This document shows positions 12,501-25,600 of a stretch of 64,000 bases of DNA, piece by piece. Under the pieces are notes generated by a model. That model worked only from the letters and a program-made list of their open reading frames with translations, ran no database searches and was not told where the DNA came from. The DNA comes from Leptodactylus fallax. Taxonomy: Eukaryota > Chordata > Amphibia > Anura > Leptodactylidae. How positions within the stretch are numbered: position 1 is the stretch's first letter; each line of letters starts with the position of its first letter. The DNA is taken from the NCBI GenBank assembly GCA_947044405.1, contig CAMRHE010000206.1, forward strand, positions 2,852,001 to 2,916,000, given 5' to 3'. The translations under genes and the position numbers were made by a program.

Positions 12501-15500
12501 CCTTATTAGTGGTGAACTATGGATGACATGATACAACATTAAATAAAATCACATAAAGCAGACTTTGAGTTGGTGTTCTGTTCCCTACTTTCTAAAGGGA
12601 TTTTGTGGACAAAACAACATGTTGATGAAAGAGGTCAGAGGAGGATGTCAGGAATTAGAAATGGCTAAACAGACTAATACCAAGCCTGGTTCAACCAGAA
12701 TATTCCTATTTGTTAGTTTTCTTTCTAAGCCGAACAAATGGAGATTGTTCTTTCCATTGTCTCTTTTGTGCCTCCTTGTGGAGTTGGGCGCTCTCCTGGT
12801 GACAGTTGAGGCCAGTGATCGGGTCTCCAATGGTCACATGGGCACACTGAGCATCATGGCATCACCAATCATGGGCCTCAGCAGTGACCCTTGGCACATG
12901 ATGTCACCGAGAAGGCAGAGAGTGCCAGACTCTGTGAGGAGGCCCAAAAGGACGGTTGGTGAGTTTGATTTTTTTTTTTTTTTTTTACACCTCTCCTGTG
13001 CTTCCACCTATTATACTCTGGGGTCTGAAGAGACCCCAGAGTATAATAATGTCACTTTCACTTTGATATAACTACGGTTGTGTTTGTCTTAGAGTGTTAG
13101 AAATTTTATAGATAGTGTATAACACTGTCAGGGCTCCTAGGAACCTATGTTTTATAGATCGGTTCCTAGGAGCCCTGACTGTGTTATACACGATCTTTTA
13201 AGCCATTTTAAAGGTGTGATTCGAACCAAACTTGTTCGACCTGAAACAAATCTTAGATCCTCGCCACTTGACCCCGAAACGAAGCAAATCCTGAGAGGTT
13301 CGCCCATCTCTATCAGGAATCATTCTGAGGAACAGGCAGTGCAGACTCAAGAAAAATTGCAGCTGAATACAAAGCCTCTGCACCCACATGTCTGAATGCA
13401 CAACTTGTCACACGGATGGGCTTTAATGATAGACAAGCAGGTAAAGGCTATTGCTGTCTTGTTAAAACAGAAAGCAAGACTCCAGTGGGAAAAAAAAAAA
13501 AGAGTGAAAAATTCAGATCATTGAGCAGTGGAAAAAATATCACCTGGTCAGAATCCAAATTTAGGTTGCACCATGTTAATAGGAGGGTCAGAATTTGGCG
13601 CAGGCAGCATGAATCAATAAACCCTTCCTATCGGGTGTCAACTATTCAGGCTGGCGGAGGTGTAGTAATGACATTTAATGGAACTTTTCTTGGCACACCC
13701 TGGGTCCTCTAATACCTGTGGATGATATCTGCGTATGCCACAGCAAATTGCTGCAGTTCTGAAGCCCAAAGGAGGATCAGTGCAATACTAGAATGGTGTC
13801 TCTAATAAAGTGACCACTTAGTGTATGTGGACATATAGCTAAGCATTACATAAGGTCATATACACTAAAACACTATAGTGAATATTACATATGGACATCG
13901 TGATTAAGCCGTGATATGTTTGTACTTGTCCGATGACTAAGATATTACATTATTTTTCCAGGCTTACCAGACTAATGATATATTGAAATATGCCACCACT
14001 ACGGTCCACATTGAAGTAAAGGAGAAGAACAATTTCCCACCAACATTTCATAAATCCAATTACGATGGAACTATCCCTATGAATGCAGAAAATAGAAGCT
14101 TCGTCCTGGATTCTAGTGACCAGACTAGACAACTACAAGTATTTGCCGCTGATGCAGATTTTCCAGGTGTATGTATTATATCTCCCACTAACTAAAACAA
14201 TGAAGCAATTGTTCTGCTTTATTCCAAAAATGCAATGCAAAGCTATACTTTATGTATGTACTGTACATATCTGAAAAACGTTGCTGTTGGGGCTGGTAGA
14301 CTTTCAACAAATACAAACCCCATAAAATACCTCCTAAACTAATAGAGACCCCAGACAAGACCCCCTAAATAGACCACAGACCAAAGACTTTAAATATGGA
14401 CAACCTCTGACCTCTAAATAAATACAGACCCACCCAGAGCTATAAAAGCTAATACAGACCCCCGCCCTAAGTACAGACAGCAAAGCCCCCAATGGGTCTT
14501 AAATTCTTAATCTGATCAGACAAGATTTACTAGTCAAAATACACAAATTCTGCAGCAATTTGTACCAGAAAAAAAGGTATATGCTTTGCATCACATTATT
14601 CTACGTTTTTGACACTTTCTGTGCCTTTCTCAACAAGGTAGTTGGGACTTAGAGGGGTGTGGAAGGAAAGATCATTACTTGGGATGCCCCAAAGTGCCCT
14701 TGCCAATAGGTGGTTTAAATTTACACACAAGTGTCTAAAGATGCACCAGATTTATTTTCCAGGACGATCTGCTGTGATAAATTTGGCGCATGTTTAGACA
14801 GTCCAAATATTAGACAGGAAAATGCTACGTTCACATTTGCATTTTCATTTCCGTTTTTCTGGTTTGTCATAGGACCAGAAGAATGAAAAAAAACAAAACA
14901 GACAAAAGTGTATCCTGCCAAAAAACAGACACAGAGTTAGAGGGACCATATTGACTATAATGGGGCCTATAGGGTGTCCATTTTTAACTGATTTAATCAG
15001 AGCATTTTTTCATCAGACGATTTCTGATGGATCTGCGCTGCACGTGCACCAAGTGCAGATGCGAAGGTAGCCGTACTAAACTGCCTCTCTGTCTTTTTGT
15101 TTTTCAGGGATTCAATCCTGCTGTCGTATATAGGATAGAGAATAGCACAGATTTTAGTGTTCTCCGTGATGGATACATTTTAACTAACACCATATTCACC
15201 TCTCCTGGCACAATTATGTTACTAGTAAGTTCTGTAAAGTGTATCAAAGTTTATTGATGAGAAAGACACCAACTTTATTCCTTATCGTAGCACATATCTA
15301 TGTGGTATTGTTTGTAACATATCGCTAATGCTATCTCTTCGATATTTCTATGTCTGAGGGTTTTCAGGGATACAGAAATATGTCATGTGGCACAACCTCT
15401 GGGACTAAATGTTGCTGCTGGTACTCAAAAAGGACCTTTCATATCCTCAGAGATGTGCAGTATTACATTCCGCTAGAAAGACGACAGTGCGCTGAATTCG

Positions 15501-18500
15501 GCTTTCCCGGTATACGCCCAGGTGCTGGAGATATTGTTGCCCTTAGTTTCAGCACCGATATCTCTCCACTATCAGAAAAAATGACCTACGTCCTCCTGAC
15601 AGTATTTTCCATAGCCTTGTACTGTCAGGGAGGTGTTCCTCACAGCCTAGCGATGACACTAGACTGTAAGGCCCACCATTCTGACAGTGGATAGACATCG
15701 GTGCCGAAACTAACAGCACTGATATCTCCAGCACCAGGGTGCATACCAACATAGCTGACTACAGCTGAATTTAGTCCACTGTTGGCTTTCTAGCAAATGT
15801 AATACTGCACATCTCTGAGGACATGAAAGGTCCTCTTTAAATAATCAAATACAGACACAAATGCCGCCATGCTGCAATTCATATGGCAGAACAAGTTCTG
15901 GTCATCCTACATATAGGCTCTATTCACGCTGCAGTTGAGCCTTCTGTTGGAGGTATACCTCAGTAGTATTTCTCAACTTATACTTCCGGAAGAAGGATTT
16001 GACATTTGCCACTGCATAGAAATACAGGGACAATTTTATTAAAGTAAGTACACCAGTTTTCTCAGGTAAATGGACCACTTTGTTAGTTTTTTGACTCCTG
16101 TGCCACTTGGAAAGTGAATAATAATAATAATAGTCCTTTAATAGTCCCACAATGGGGAAATTCAGTGTGTTACAGCAGCAAAGATAAGCAGATACAAATA
16201 CAAATACAACATGTACAAGAATGTTCCAAGGTGAGAGGCATTACAATAATAGCAGACAGACAGATAGGACGTAGCGGGGGGGGGGGGGATTTAACAGGCA
16301 GAGAGATATTTCAGTTCTCTGTGTGTAATGATCTCCGCTTAGGTCGGTGTTGGTTGTACAGCCTAACCGCGGTGGGGAGGAAAGACTTCCGATAGCGCTC
16401 CTTCTCACACCTAGGGTGGAGCAGTCGGTCACTGACAGTACTGCTCAGCGCGATCACAGTCTCATGCATGGGATGGGACTTCTTCTTCTGCATGGAGCTC
16501 ACCACAGACAGTATCCTTTTGTCACCCACCACCTGCACTGGGTCCAGTGAGCTCCCCAGGACAGAGCTGGCCCTTCTAATCAGCTTGTCGAGTCTATTCC
16601 TATCCCTGGTTGATATACTGCTCCCCCAGCAGGCCACTCCAAAGAAGATGGCTGGGGTATCAAGGCAGCCATGGACGAGGACACCTCAACCTGGCATGAG
16701 TTCCTGACTGGCGTAGATTTCTTGTCTGGCGCATGGAACCTCGCGTTATATGACGGAATTATTAAGAGGCTAGATTTTCATAGTAATTCTGGCAATCCGC
16801 AAGCCAGCACTGACAATATTGAGACGGGTGCACATTGCGCCAATATTAATAAATTCCCCCCACAGTTCCATAGACTTGCATTTTTAAAAAAACATATACT
16901 GGACTTTACTTCTTTCTGAAGAATATCCTTGTATAGACTATGCTTTTCTATATACTAAAAATAAATACACTGTATTGGTTGAGTGGGATGTATGCGCCAA
17001 ACAGACAGTGTGTAGTGTGAACATACCCTTAATGTATGTGAGATGCATTTTACTGCAGTGCTACCGTAGTTTTGTAAAGCCATATGTTTTGTCTTTCAAA
17101 AAGGTTAATGCAACCGATAGTATGACATCTGAAAGCACCACAGCCATTGTTACTATTCAGATCACCCAAGGTAAGTGCCTAACACTATCCTATGTAACAA
17201 AGCATGCAAGATGAATAAAATATTTCAGAAAATGTATATTTGATGAGCACATAATTTGGCACATGGGTAATTCTGCTTATTTAAGAAGTACTCCAAGGTG
17301 GTGCATGTAAAGAACATCAAACTGAGGATCCATGTGTTATGCACTGCCCCCACAGGCCCGGCAAGGTATAGCTGGTATGTTATTCCTACCTTGACTATAA
17401 TGCAGATACACAACAAGTAAATCTCATTGTTCAATGCAAACCCCAGAACTAAGAGGAAAAATGATATGAGTAACTGTGAATTGTTGGTACAAGTCAAGAT
17501 GTTATAGTCATGGCCAGGTTGGCTCTCTGGAGTCCTCCAGCAGACCCTGTTTGTGACATAGCTAAAGGTCTTACAGACAATAACACTATTTGGAGCTTAT
17601 TTTAAGGCACTTACTGCTCAGCACAATTCTCACAGAGCTGATTTGCCAATAATGATAACATTAGGATACTTTAGTGATATATATGTATTCTTTATAGCCA
17701 AAGGCCACACATCATCTTCAAATGGTTGTGTTATTGCCTATCCACAGATCACTGAGGATCCAACTGTTGGGACCCCAACAATCAGGAGAATGGGAGTCCA
17801 AAAGTTCCTCTACAGCCTCCTGGTGCATAAAGCGATAGGGCGCTTGCATGGCCAGTCACTTCATTCACTTCAATGGGGCTGGCAGGACTAACATCTCCTA
17901 GACCCCATTAAAGTGAATGGTGCACCGATCATGCTAATGCACTGCCGCTTCATTCACAAGGAGGCTTCAGGGGGACTCTCGGGCCTCAATTCTCTTGATC
18001 ACAACCCCCAGCAATCTGATACTTCATTAATCCTGTTCATTAATAAGTGTTTCAAGCAGAATATTACAGCATGTAACAAAGGACACAGATTCAAATAAGC
18101 TTTATTGACATGACTAAATACACTTACACATCGGAGCGGGATTCACACAGCCATAAGTCATCCATATTATAAAGACCTATCCAATCCAGATCCTTATGAT
18201 GTGGCTACTTCTGGTCATCAGGCCAAAATTTGCAGCCATGATAAGGTCTGTATAATATGGATGTATTATAGTCTTGTAAAACCAACCTAAGATTGCCAAA
18301 GCGTTTGGAAAATAGGAGATTTTTGGATAGGGACTGAGAGATTGAGGGATTTGGGGTGATGGCTGTAGAAGCCAATGAGATACTATGCTCCTCTCAGTCT
18401 ATAACATGCAATGACATTCTGCTGCTATGGCCCTGGGTTCTCTTTGCTCAGGAACATGACAAAAATGCATTCTTCCGCAGGTGGCCCAATGGCATGCAAT

Positions 18501-21500
18501 GTGGGCCGCACAGTGGAACTGATGTCCTGTGTTCCAATCTGACCAAGAATATCTCCATGGAGTTTGTATGTTCTCCATGAAGATTTCCTGCATGTACTCC
18601 AAAACATACTGATAGGTTTATTGGTTATCTACTATTTATGTCAAATAGAATGTAAGTCCCATTATTTCTGTATGGCACCACACAATAGAGGCTTGCGCTA
18701 TACAGACAATAGTAAATCATGTCAACATGGAACAAAATCTCTATGGAATGTTTATATAATCTTGATAAATACATCACCTAAAGATTTCTGATCGATAAAG
18801 GGAGTCCTAACCCTAAACTACAAAGGTGTACTCGATATAGTTTCCCCTGAGGGTTTATATTGCCATTAGCTTAGTTTCATGTTAATATTGTTCACATGAT
18901 TTTAATATGTTTTCTGAGTAAGGTAGTGAGGGTTAAACACCAGTGCAAATGTTCAATCTCAATGCAAAAGCTTTGCAGCATGAAATTTTGTTTAATGTCT
19001 AAAATTCTTATATAATGCAAATTGCCTATGAGGCTAGGGCTACAAAGCGATTTTGGCTGTATTTCCCATTGTGCGAAAGATCACTGGGTCCTGCTGTGAC
19101 TCCTTCGCTAATGTCAGTGACTGACAATAACTTGGAATATCTATTTCTTGTACAGTGCCCACGACTCCTACCACCACAAGTACAACAACAACCACTACAG
19201 CACCTACAACACAGCTTACCTCTACCACTAATATTAGTGCTGGGGCAGGCATAACTACAACTCCTTCTACTCGGACAACAACAAGTACCACTCCTGGAAC
19301 AGGTACCACTACAACTACAACTCCTTCTCCTCAGACAACAACGAGTACTACTACTGGAACAGGTACCACTGCAACTACAACTCCTTCTCCTCAGACAACA
19401 ACAAGTACCACTCCTGGAACAGGTACCACTACAACTACAACTCCTTCTCCTCAGACAACAACAAGTACAACTACTGTAACAGGTGCCACTACAAGTACAA
19501 CTCCTTCTACTCAGACAACAACAAGTACCACTCCTGGAACAGGTACCACTACAACTACAGCTCCTTCTACTCAGACAACAACAAGTACAACTACTGGAAC
19601 AGGTACCACTACAAGTACAACTCCCTCAACCCAGACAACAATAAGCATCATTCCTGGAATGAGTACCACTACAACGACAATGCCTTCTACCCACACAACA
19701 ACAAGCACCACTCCTGGAACAGGTACCACTACCACCACAACACCCTCTACCTACACAACAAGTACCATAACTAGGACAGCTGCCACTACAACTCCCTCTA
19801 CTCGCACAACAACAAGCACCACTCCTGGAACAGGTACCACTACAACTACAACTCCTTCTACTCAGACAACAACAAGCACCACTACTAGAACTACTGCAAC
19901 TCATGCAAAAAGTACCACCACAGTGGTAGGCAGTTCTACGAGGAGTATTACCACTAGTAGGAGCACATCTATGGTTACACCACCTGAAACAGTCAATCCA
20001 ACAAATCAAGAGACAGGTATTGCAACAACCACCAGAATACCTCAACACATTGGGCAGATTTATCATCTGCTTAAGCCACTTTTGTGGCATAAAAAAAAGT
20101 CACAAGCATCAAGTCTCAAAAATTTTCACAAGTGCTGTTTTATGCAACCTGAACTGCATTCTGAAAAATGGGTAAAGTTAGGGTGTCATGTGGGCAGGGC
20201 CACCAGCCCTGCTAGATGCATCATCATTTGCACCAGTTTTCTGGCATAAATGATGCCTATAATCTACGTCAGCTATAATTTCAGGCATCCAGCCCATCAT
20301 AAATGAGACCTCATCATAAATCAGGCTATTCCTCTGATGGTGTAGGAATCATCAAGAGTGGCATACAATACACCACTCTTGAAGAATACTCCCCATTATC
20401 TTGAAATTAACTTTATTAAAAATGTGTCTATTAGCACAATCAATGAAAAAAAAAAAATCATTTATTTTTTTTTCAAGAATCTGTTTATAGGTTTTACTAG
20501 GTTTTTATTTAGATATAGAGAACAATGATAACTTAACACTGGGCAGAAAAATAGTTAGGTTGAGTTCACAAAGAGTTTCTTGCAGGAGGATTTTGAGGCG
20601 GAATCTGCCTAAAAAACAGCTCCCATTGATTTCAATGGAAGTCAGTAGCAGATTTTTTCCTCTAGCTGTTTTTTTTTTCAGCTAAAAGAAAAAAAAAGTT
20701 ACATGACCTTTTCTTCAAGTGGATTCCACCTTGAAAAACCAACTGAAATCAATAGGAGGCGGAAAAAACGTGATGCGGTGTTTTCAAAAACGTTTTATCG
20801 TTATTGCTTAATTAAAGTGAAATTTCCAGATCCATACAGTGTGCTGGAATTAAAAAAAAAAAAAAAAAACTCAGAAAAAGTTTCCTAATTCCTGAAGCAG
20901 ATTTTTTCAGCTTGCAAATAATTGTGTGAACATACCCTTACATAATGGTGCATAATCTATTAAAAAAGTTACACTAGTAAACCAGACAGGTCATAGACCA
21001 GAAGCAATAAGAAAGCAATCCATAGAGTTAATTAACAGCCCTCTTGTAGATTGTTTAACTACTAGCTTGTTACTCAGGTATGAAGGTGACGTACTGTAAG
21101 TCTAGGTCAGAAACTTTCTTAGTGGTATTGGGGTTCTGTATGTATCACAGGCAATGGGACCATATTTTTCAGTATTTTCTATGATTTCTCTGTACTAGGG
21201 AGCCAATTTATTCTATTCTGAATATTTGGGCTACATTTTTCAACCAGTAGGAGACCAAGAGAGTTTCTGTCTTCTGCCAATATACAGGGATCAAGGCCTT
21301 TGCTGCTAAAATCAGGTGTAACCATAAAGGTTTATTAAGAGTTGAATGGTCCAGGGAAATTAAAGGTTTTTTTTTTTTTTAACAGTTTAAAGATTTTTCA
21401 TGTCAGTCTGTTGTCTTGAGAGGTTACCAGTGGATACGACCATGAATGCAGGAACTTTCTGTGGCCTGGGACTTGTCAGAAAACCAGCCATGATTGTCTT

Positions 21501-22592
21501 ACTGTGGCCAGATGATCTTCTCATGCATGTAGTGTCCTTGCTCAATAACCCCGGCCACAAATAAAGAAATCATGTCATGATGGTTGCAAGACCATGGAAA
21601 GTTCTTGCATTCATGGCTGTATCAATTGGCAAACACTCAAGACAACAGATGTCACCACTACGACGGTTTGAGAAGATCTTTAAAACTCTGCAAAATGTTT
21701 ATATTTACAAAAATGCTTAGCTTTTAATTGTTTACAAATTTAAATATGGTTGTTCATGGGAAACCCCTTTAAATTCTCAAATATAAGATTATTGGAGAGT
21801 TATTAAGGGATTATTGGAGGAGTATGAGAACATATGGAATGCATAATTTCCAAATTGTGAGCCAAAAGATTGGATTAGATCACATTCCCACCATAAGGCT
21901 AAGGCCCCACGCAGTGAGTCGCAGCCAAAAATCACTGCGGAAAAGACCGCAGTGGAAACGCATCCCGTTTTTTTTCTGTAGCGCTTTTTACAGAAACTTT
22001 CTGTCCCTATTATACCTATACAGAAAATGCCAGCTTTTCTGTAGGTATAATTGACATGCTGTGATTTACAAAAATGCAGCAGTTTTTGAAATTGCAACAT
22101 TTCCGCTACCGATATTTTTCTGCAAGAGGAAATTTCAGTATACTAAATTCTGAAGGTCGTACACAGTGACTCTCCTCCATATAAGGAACACAGTGGTGGC
22201 CGTTCCATTAGTGTTGCTTTTACTATTGTATAGGTTTTCACATCCTTCTGTATATTTACTATGATAATACTTAGTTCTGAATTTCTGATTTAGTTTGTAT
22301 TTTACTTATATTCAACCAACTTTTCTAACCAGGGAAAAAAAAAAAAAAAGAGTTGGCATTCTTCCAGGGGCAGCACCACTCTTACACATAGGTGGTGTTT
22401 AATATTGTAGCAGCGAGTTGCAATACCTGACACAGCCAGTGGACAAGAGTGGCGCTACTTCTGGAAAAAAAGACCCTTTTTCTATTCTCATACATTCCCT
22501 TCTGCAATCATCTAATTTTATTTTTTTTATATTTAAAAAAAAAAACTAGTTTCCCTATGGGTTTTGATCACTCGTGCAATATACTGCAACAC

Positions 22593-22640
<48 letters not shown>

Positions 22641-25600
22641 TACATACATACATACACACACACAGGACCAGGGGCGCAACTAGTAAAGACAGGGCTCCAT
22701 AGCAAACTTTTGACTGGTCCCCCATCTCGGGGCAATCAGAAATTACAAACCATCATCAACCTACCACCATAATACCACCCTCTCCCCTTTTACTGGCCCC
22801 AACATGTCATACTGCTATCTTTCATGGCCCCCACTAGGTATAACACCGCCTTTGCTGACCCTCACATGCAGAGACGTATCTTGAATCTCCTGGTCCAAAA
22901 TGCAAAATATGGAATGGGGCTCCTACCTACCTTTTGCCATTTAGAATAGTGGTATATTTTATGTTGCAGAGGGGCCTTTGTAGCCCCCCTCATGGTCCAG
23001 GGCCTAGTAGCGACTACTACCTCTGCACCCCCTTATAGCTATTTCCCTACTCATATCGTAAAATACTCTTTTTGCTGTCCGTTACACAGTATAATATCCC
23101 CATTAACTGGCCCCGACACAGTATAACACCTCCTTTACTGGCCCCCACACAGTAGTTGCCCTCTTTATTTGTCCCCACACAATAAACTGTCCCCTTTATT
23201 GACCTCCACAATGGTACACTAGGTTGTTACCCACTGAACTACTCCTGCAGGTAACGGCTGATATTCACTTGCCCATCCCCACTCCTGTCCAAGGTCCCTC
23301 CGCTTTAGCTCCAGCCTCTTGATGCATATTACATCCCAACGCTGAACAACATCAGGATGTGATGTATGGATGTTGTTCAACATTGGGATGTAATGTGTGC
23401 ACTCCCTGAAGTACAAAGCAGAGGATGCCCTGGACAGGAGCGGGGATGAGTAAGTAAACAGCTCTGCAAATGGTTTTATAAACCTAATTAATATGTTTTA
23501 GCTTTCTTTTTTGCCCAGGCTGTATGTTCTCTATATAGTTTTTACCTTCCAGAGCACACCTACCTGTAATGATAATGTGATGACTGCTAAGAAGTGATCT
23601 CTACATAACAGGAAGTGACAGCCTATTTTGAGACTTAGTCGCCAGAGATCAAACTGCAAGATTTTAATTTTTTAATATAGTTATTGGCATGCTAAAATTT
23701 AAAAAAAATTCTTTAAAAAGATGTTTTACATAAAAAAATCTTAACAGTAAATATTTTTTTGATGAATTCCCTTTAAAAAAAAATTGAAGTATCTTTTGAT
23801 TACGATCTATTTTATTAACAGTTCATGTCAGTTCTCCATGTTTCCCAATATTAGGTTCTTATGACATTTTATGTTTTATCAATTAGGTACTGAAGGAGTG
23901 TTACCAAGTAATATATATTATACCGCAACCGACATGGCCATAGTTGGTGCTACCCTGGGAGCTGTTCTTGCGCTAAGCTTGGTTGGAATGGCTTTCCTCA
24001 TTTACAAGCAATATGGAAAAACAATATGGAGAAGATGGGGAGGAAATGTAAGTAGCTCATATTTTTGACTTTCCAATAAGTTTCTTTTAGGGAGAAAGTC
24101 ATAATATGGTGATGCATGAAAGAGCATAGAGGCATATAAAGATTTTTCAATGGGGTTTTTAGGCTTTATTAAATGAAACCTATTTATTGTATGTCTATAT
24201 TGTGTATCAATTCCCTGGACTTCTTAATTTAGAAAATGCACACAATTTTTTTTTTTTTAAATGTCAATGACCCACTCCTCATTGTCCTCAGTCTGGCTTT
24301 AAGACAACTGGCTAGAGCAAGATCCTCCCTGCTGTGCCCAGTCTGCAGTAGGACAAACAATTGTTAAACCCCACACCTCAGCTAAGCCCCATTTCCTTAA
24401 AAATTCCCCTGCTGAAGAATTGAAATAGAAAGTTTACGCAGAACTTCATCACTTTTCAGTATACAACATAAAGTTTTATTGGCTGAAACTTCAAACCCAA
24501 GGCTGAATTCACACTGTAGTGAAGTTTGCAGTGTCCATTTGTTGTTTGTGCTGGGAAAGCACCTGACACATACAGAAAATATATCCATAGGCCCCCAATA
24601 ACCAGGTGCATCCTCTTGGTCACTACAGGAGTGGTGTATATCGGAATACCTTTTCTTTCTGCTATATGGAATAGTAGTCTGCGGCAATTTGCCATACAGT
24701 GTGAATAAAACACAGTATACATGTTTTAGTCTATGAGTGACCCATGCCACTATATGGCTAGAAGGTGGCATACATTGAAGGCATCTTGCTGACTGTCTTT
24801 TAACTACCCAATCTTCTAACTGAAGGGAAGGGTTATTTCTTGAGAAGAATATGCAGATATAGTTTTTGTTTTTCCATCTAGGAAAACCTTATACTGCTAC
24901 CTATTAGAAGGTAGTTCCCTTATAAGTCAGTGCCTGACTTGTGACTTGACTTGGCATATAAGCCAAACCAGAAAATCTCTCCCAAAAGGAAAAGAAACGT
25001 TAAGGCTAAAGGCCCCACGTAGCAATGAAAACGCAGCATTTTTCACAGAGTCCACAGCGTTTTCCTCTGCGGACTTTCTGCTACTATTATACCTACAGTA
25101 CAGACCAAAAGTTTGGACACACCTTCTCATTCCAAGAGTTTTCTGTATTTTCATGATTATAAAAATTGTAGATTTACACTGAAGGAATCAAAACTATGAA
25201 TTAACACATGTAGAAGAATTATATACTTAACAAAAAAGTGTGAAACAACTGAAAATATGTCTTATATTCTAGGTTCTTCAAAGTAGCCACCTTTTGCTTT
25301 GATTACTGCTTTGCACACTCTTGGCATTCTCTTGATGAGCTTCAAGAGGTAGTCACCTCAAATGGTCTTCCAACAGTCTTGAAGGAGTACCCAGAGATGC
25401 TTAGCACTTGTTGGCCCTTTTGCCTTCACTCTGCGGTCCAGCTCACCCCAAACCATCTCGATTGGGTTCAGGTCTGGTGACTGTGGAGGCCAGGTCATCT
25501 GGTGTAGCACCCCATCACTCTCCTTCTTGGTCAAATAGCCCTTACACAATCTGGAGGTGTGTTTGGGGTCATTGTCCTGTTGAAAAATAAATGATGGTCC

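Larger units (their letters stand above)
11964..13823 (+). mobile_element. Decayed Tc1/mariner element with nested insertions (intron 8)
   Basis: Left end CACAGAATGGTCACTATTTA and right end ATAAAGTGACCACTTAGTG are imperfect inverted repeats, each followed outward by TA (11962-11963 and 13824-13825). Recognisable transposase remains only near the right end (about 13410-13790). The middle is occupied by other repeats, including an inverted-repeat element at 12156-12583. It is old and inactive. Confidence 0.75.

Noticed and set aside
12565..13071. 168-codon open frame
   Set aside because: It crosses several dispersed repeats inside the decayed Tc1 element, and nothing in it resembles a protein family.
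14167..14170. GTGTAT at 14167 as the donor of the ninth visible exon
   Set aside because: It would put the next exon in a frame with a stop after nine codons (TATATAG). The GTATGT two bases downstream keeps it open.
19040..20090. Antisense open frames at 19040-19309 and 19626-20090
   Set aside because: They mirror the Thr-codon repeat of the cdhr5 stalk exon; the Cys/Ser/Gly and Val-rich translations have no independent support.
20017..20249. Continuation of the mucin exon to the stop at 20249
   Set aside because: The frame stays open, but the sequence loses Thr/Ser character, and splicing at 20016/20017 joins the transmembrane exon in the right phase. An alternative secreted form ending at 20249 cannot be excluded without transcripts.
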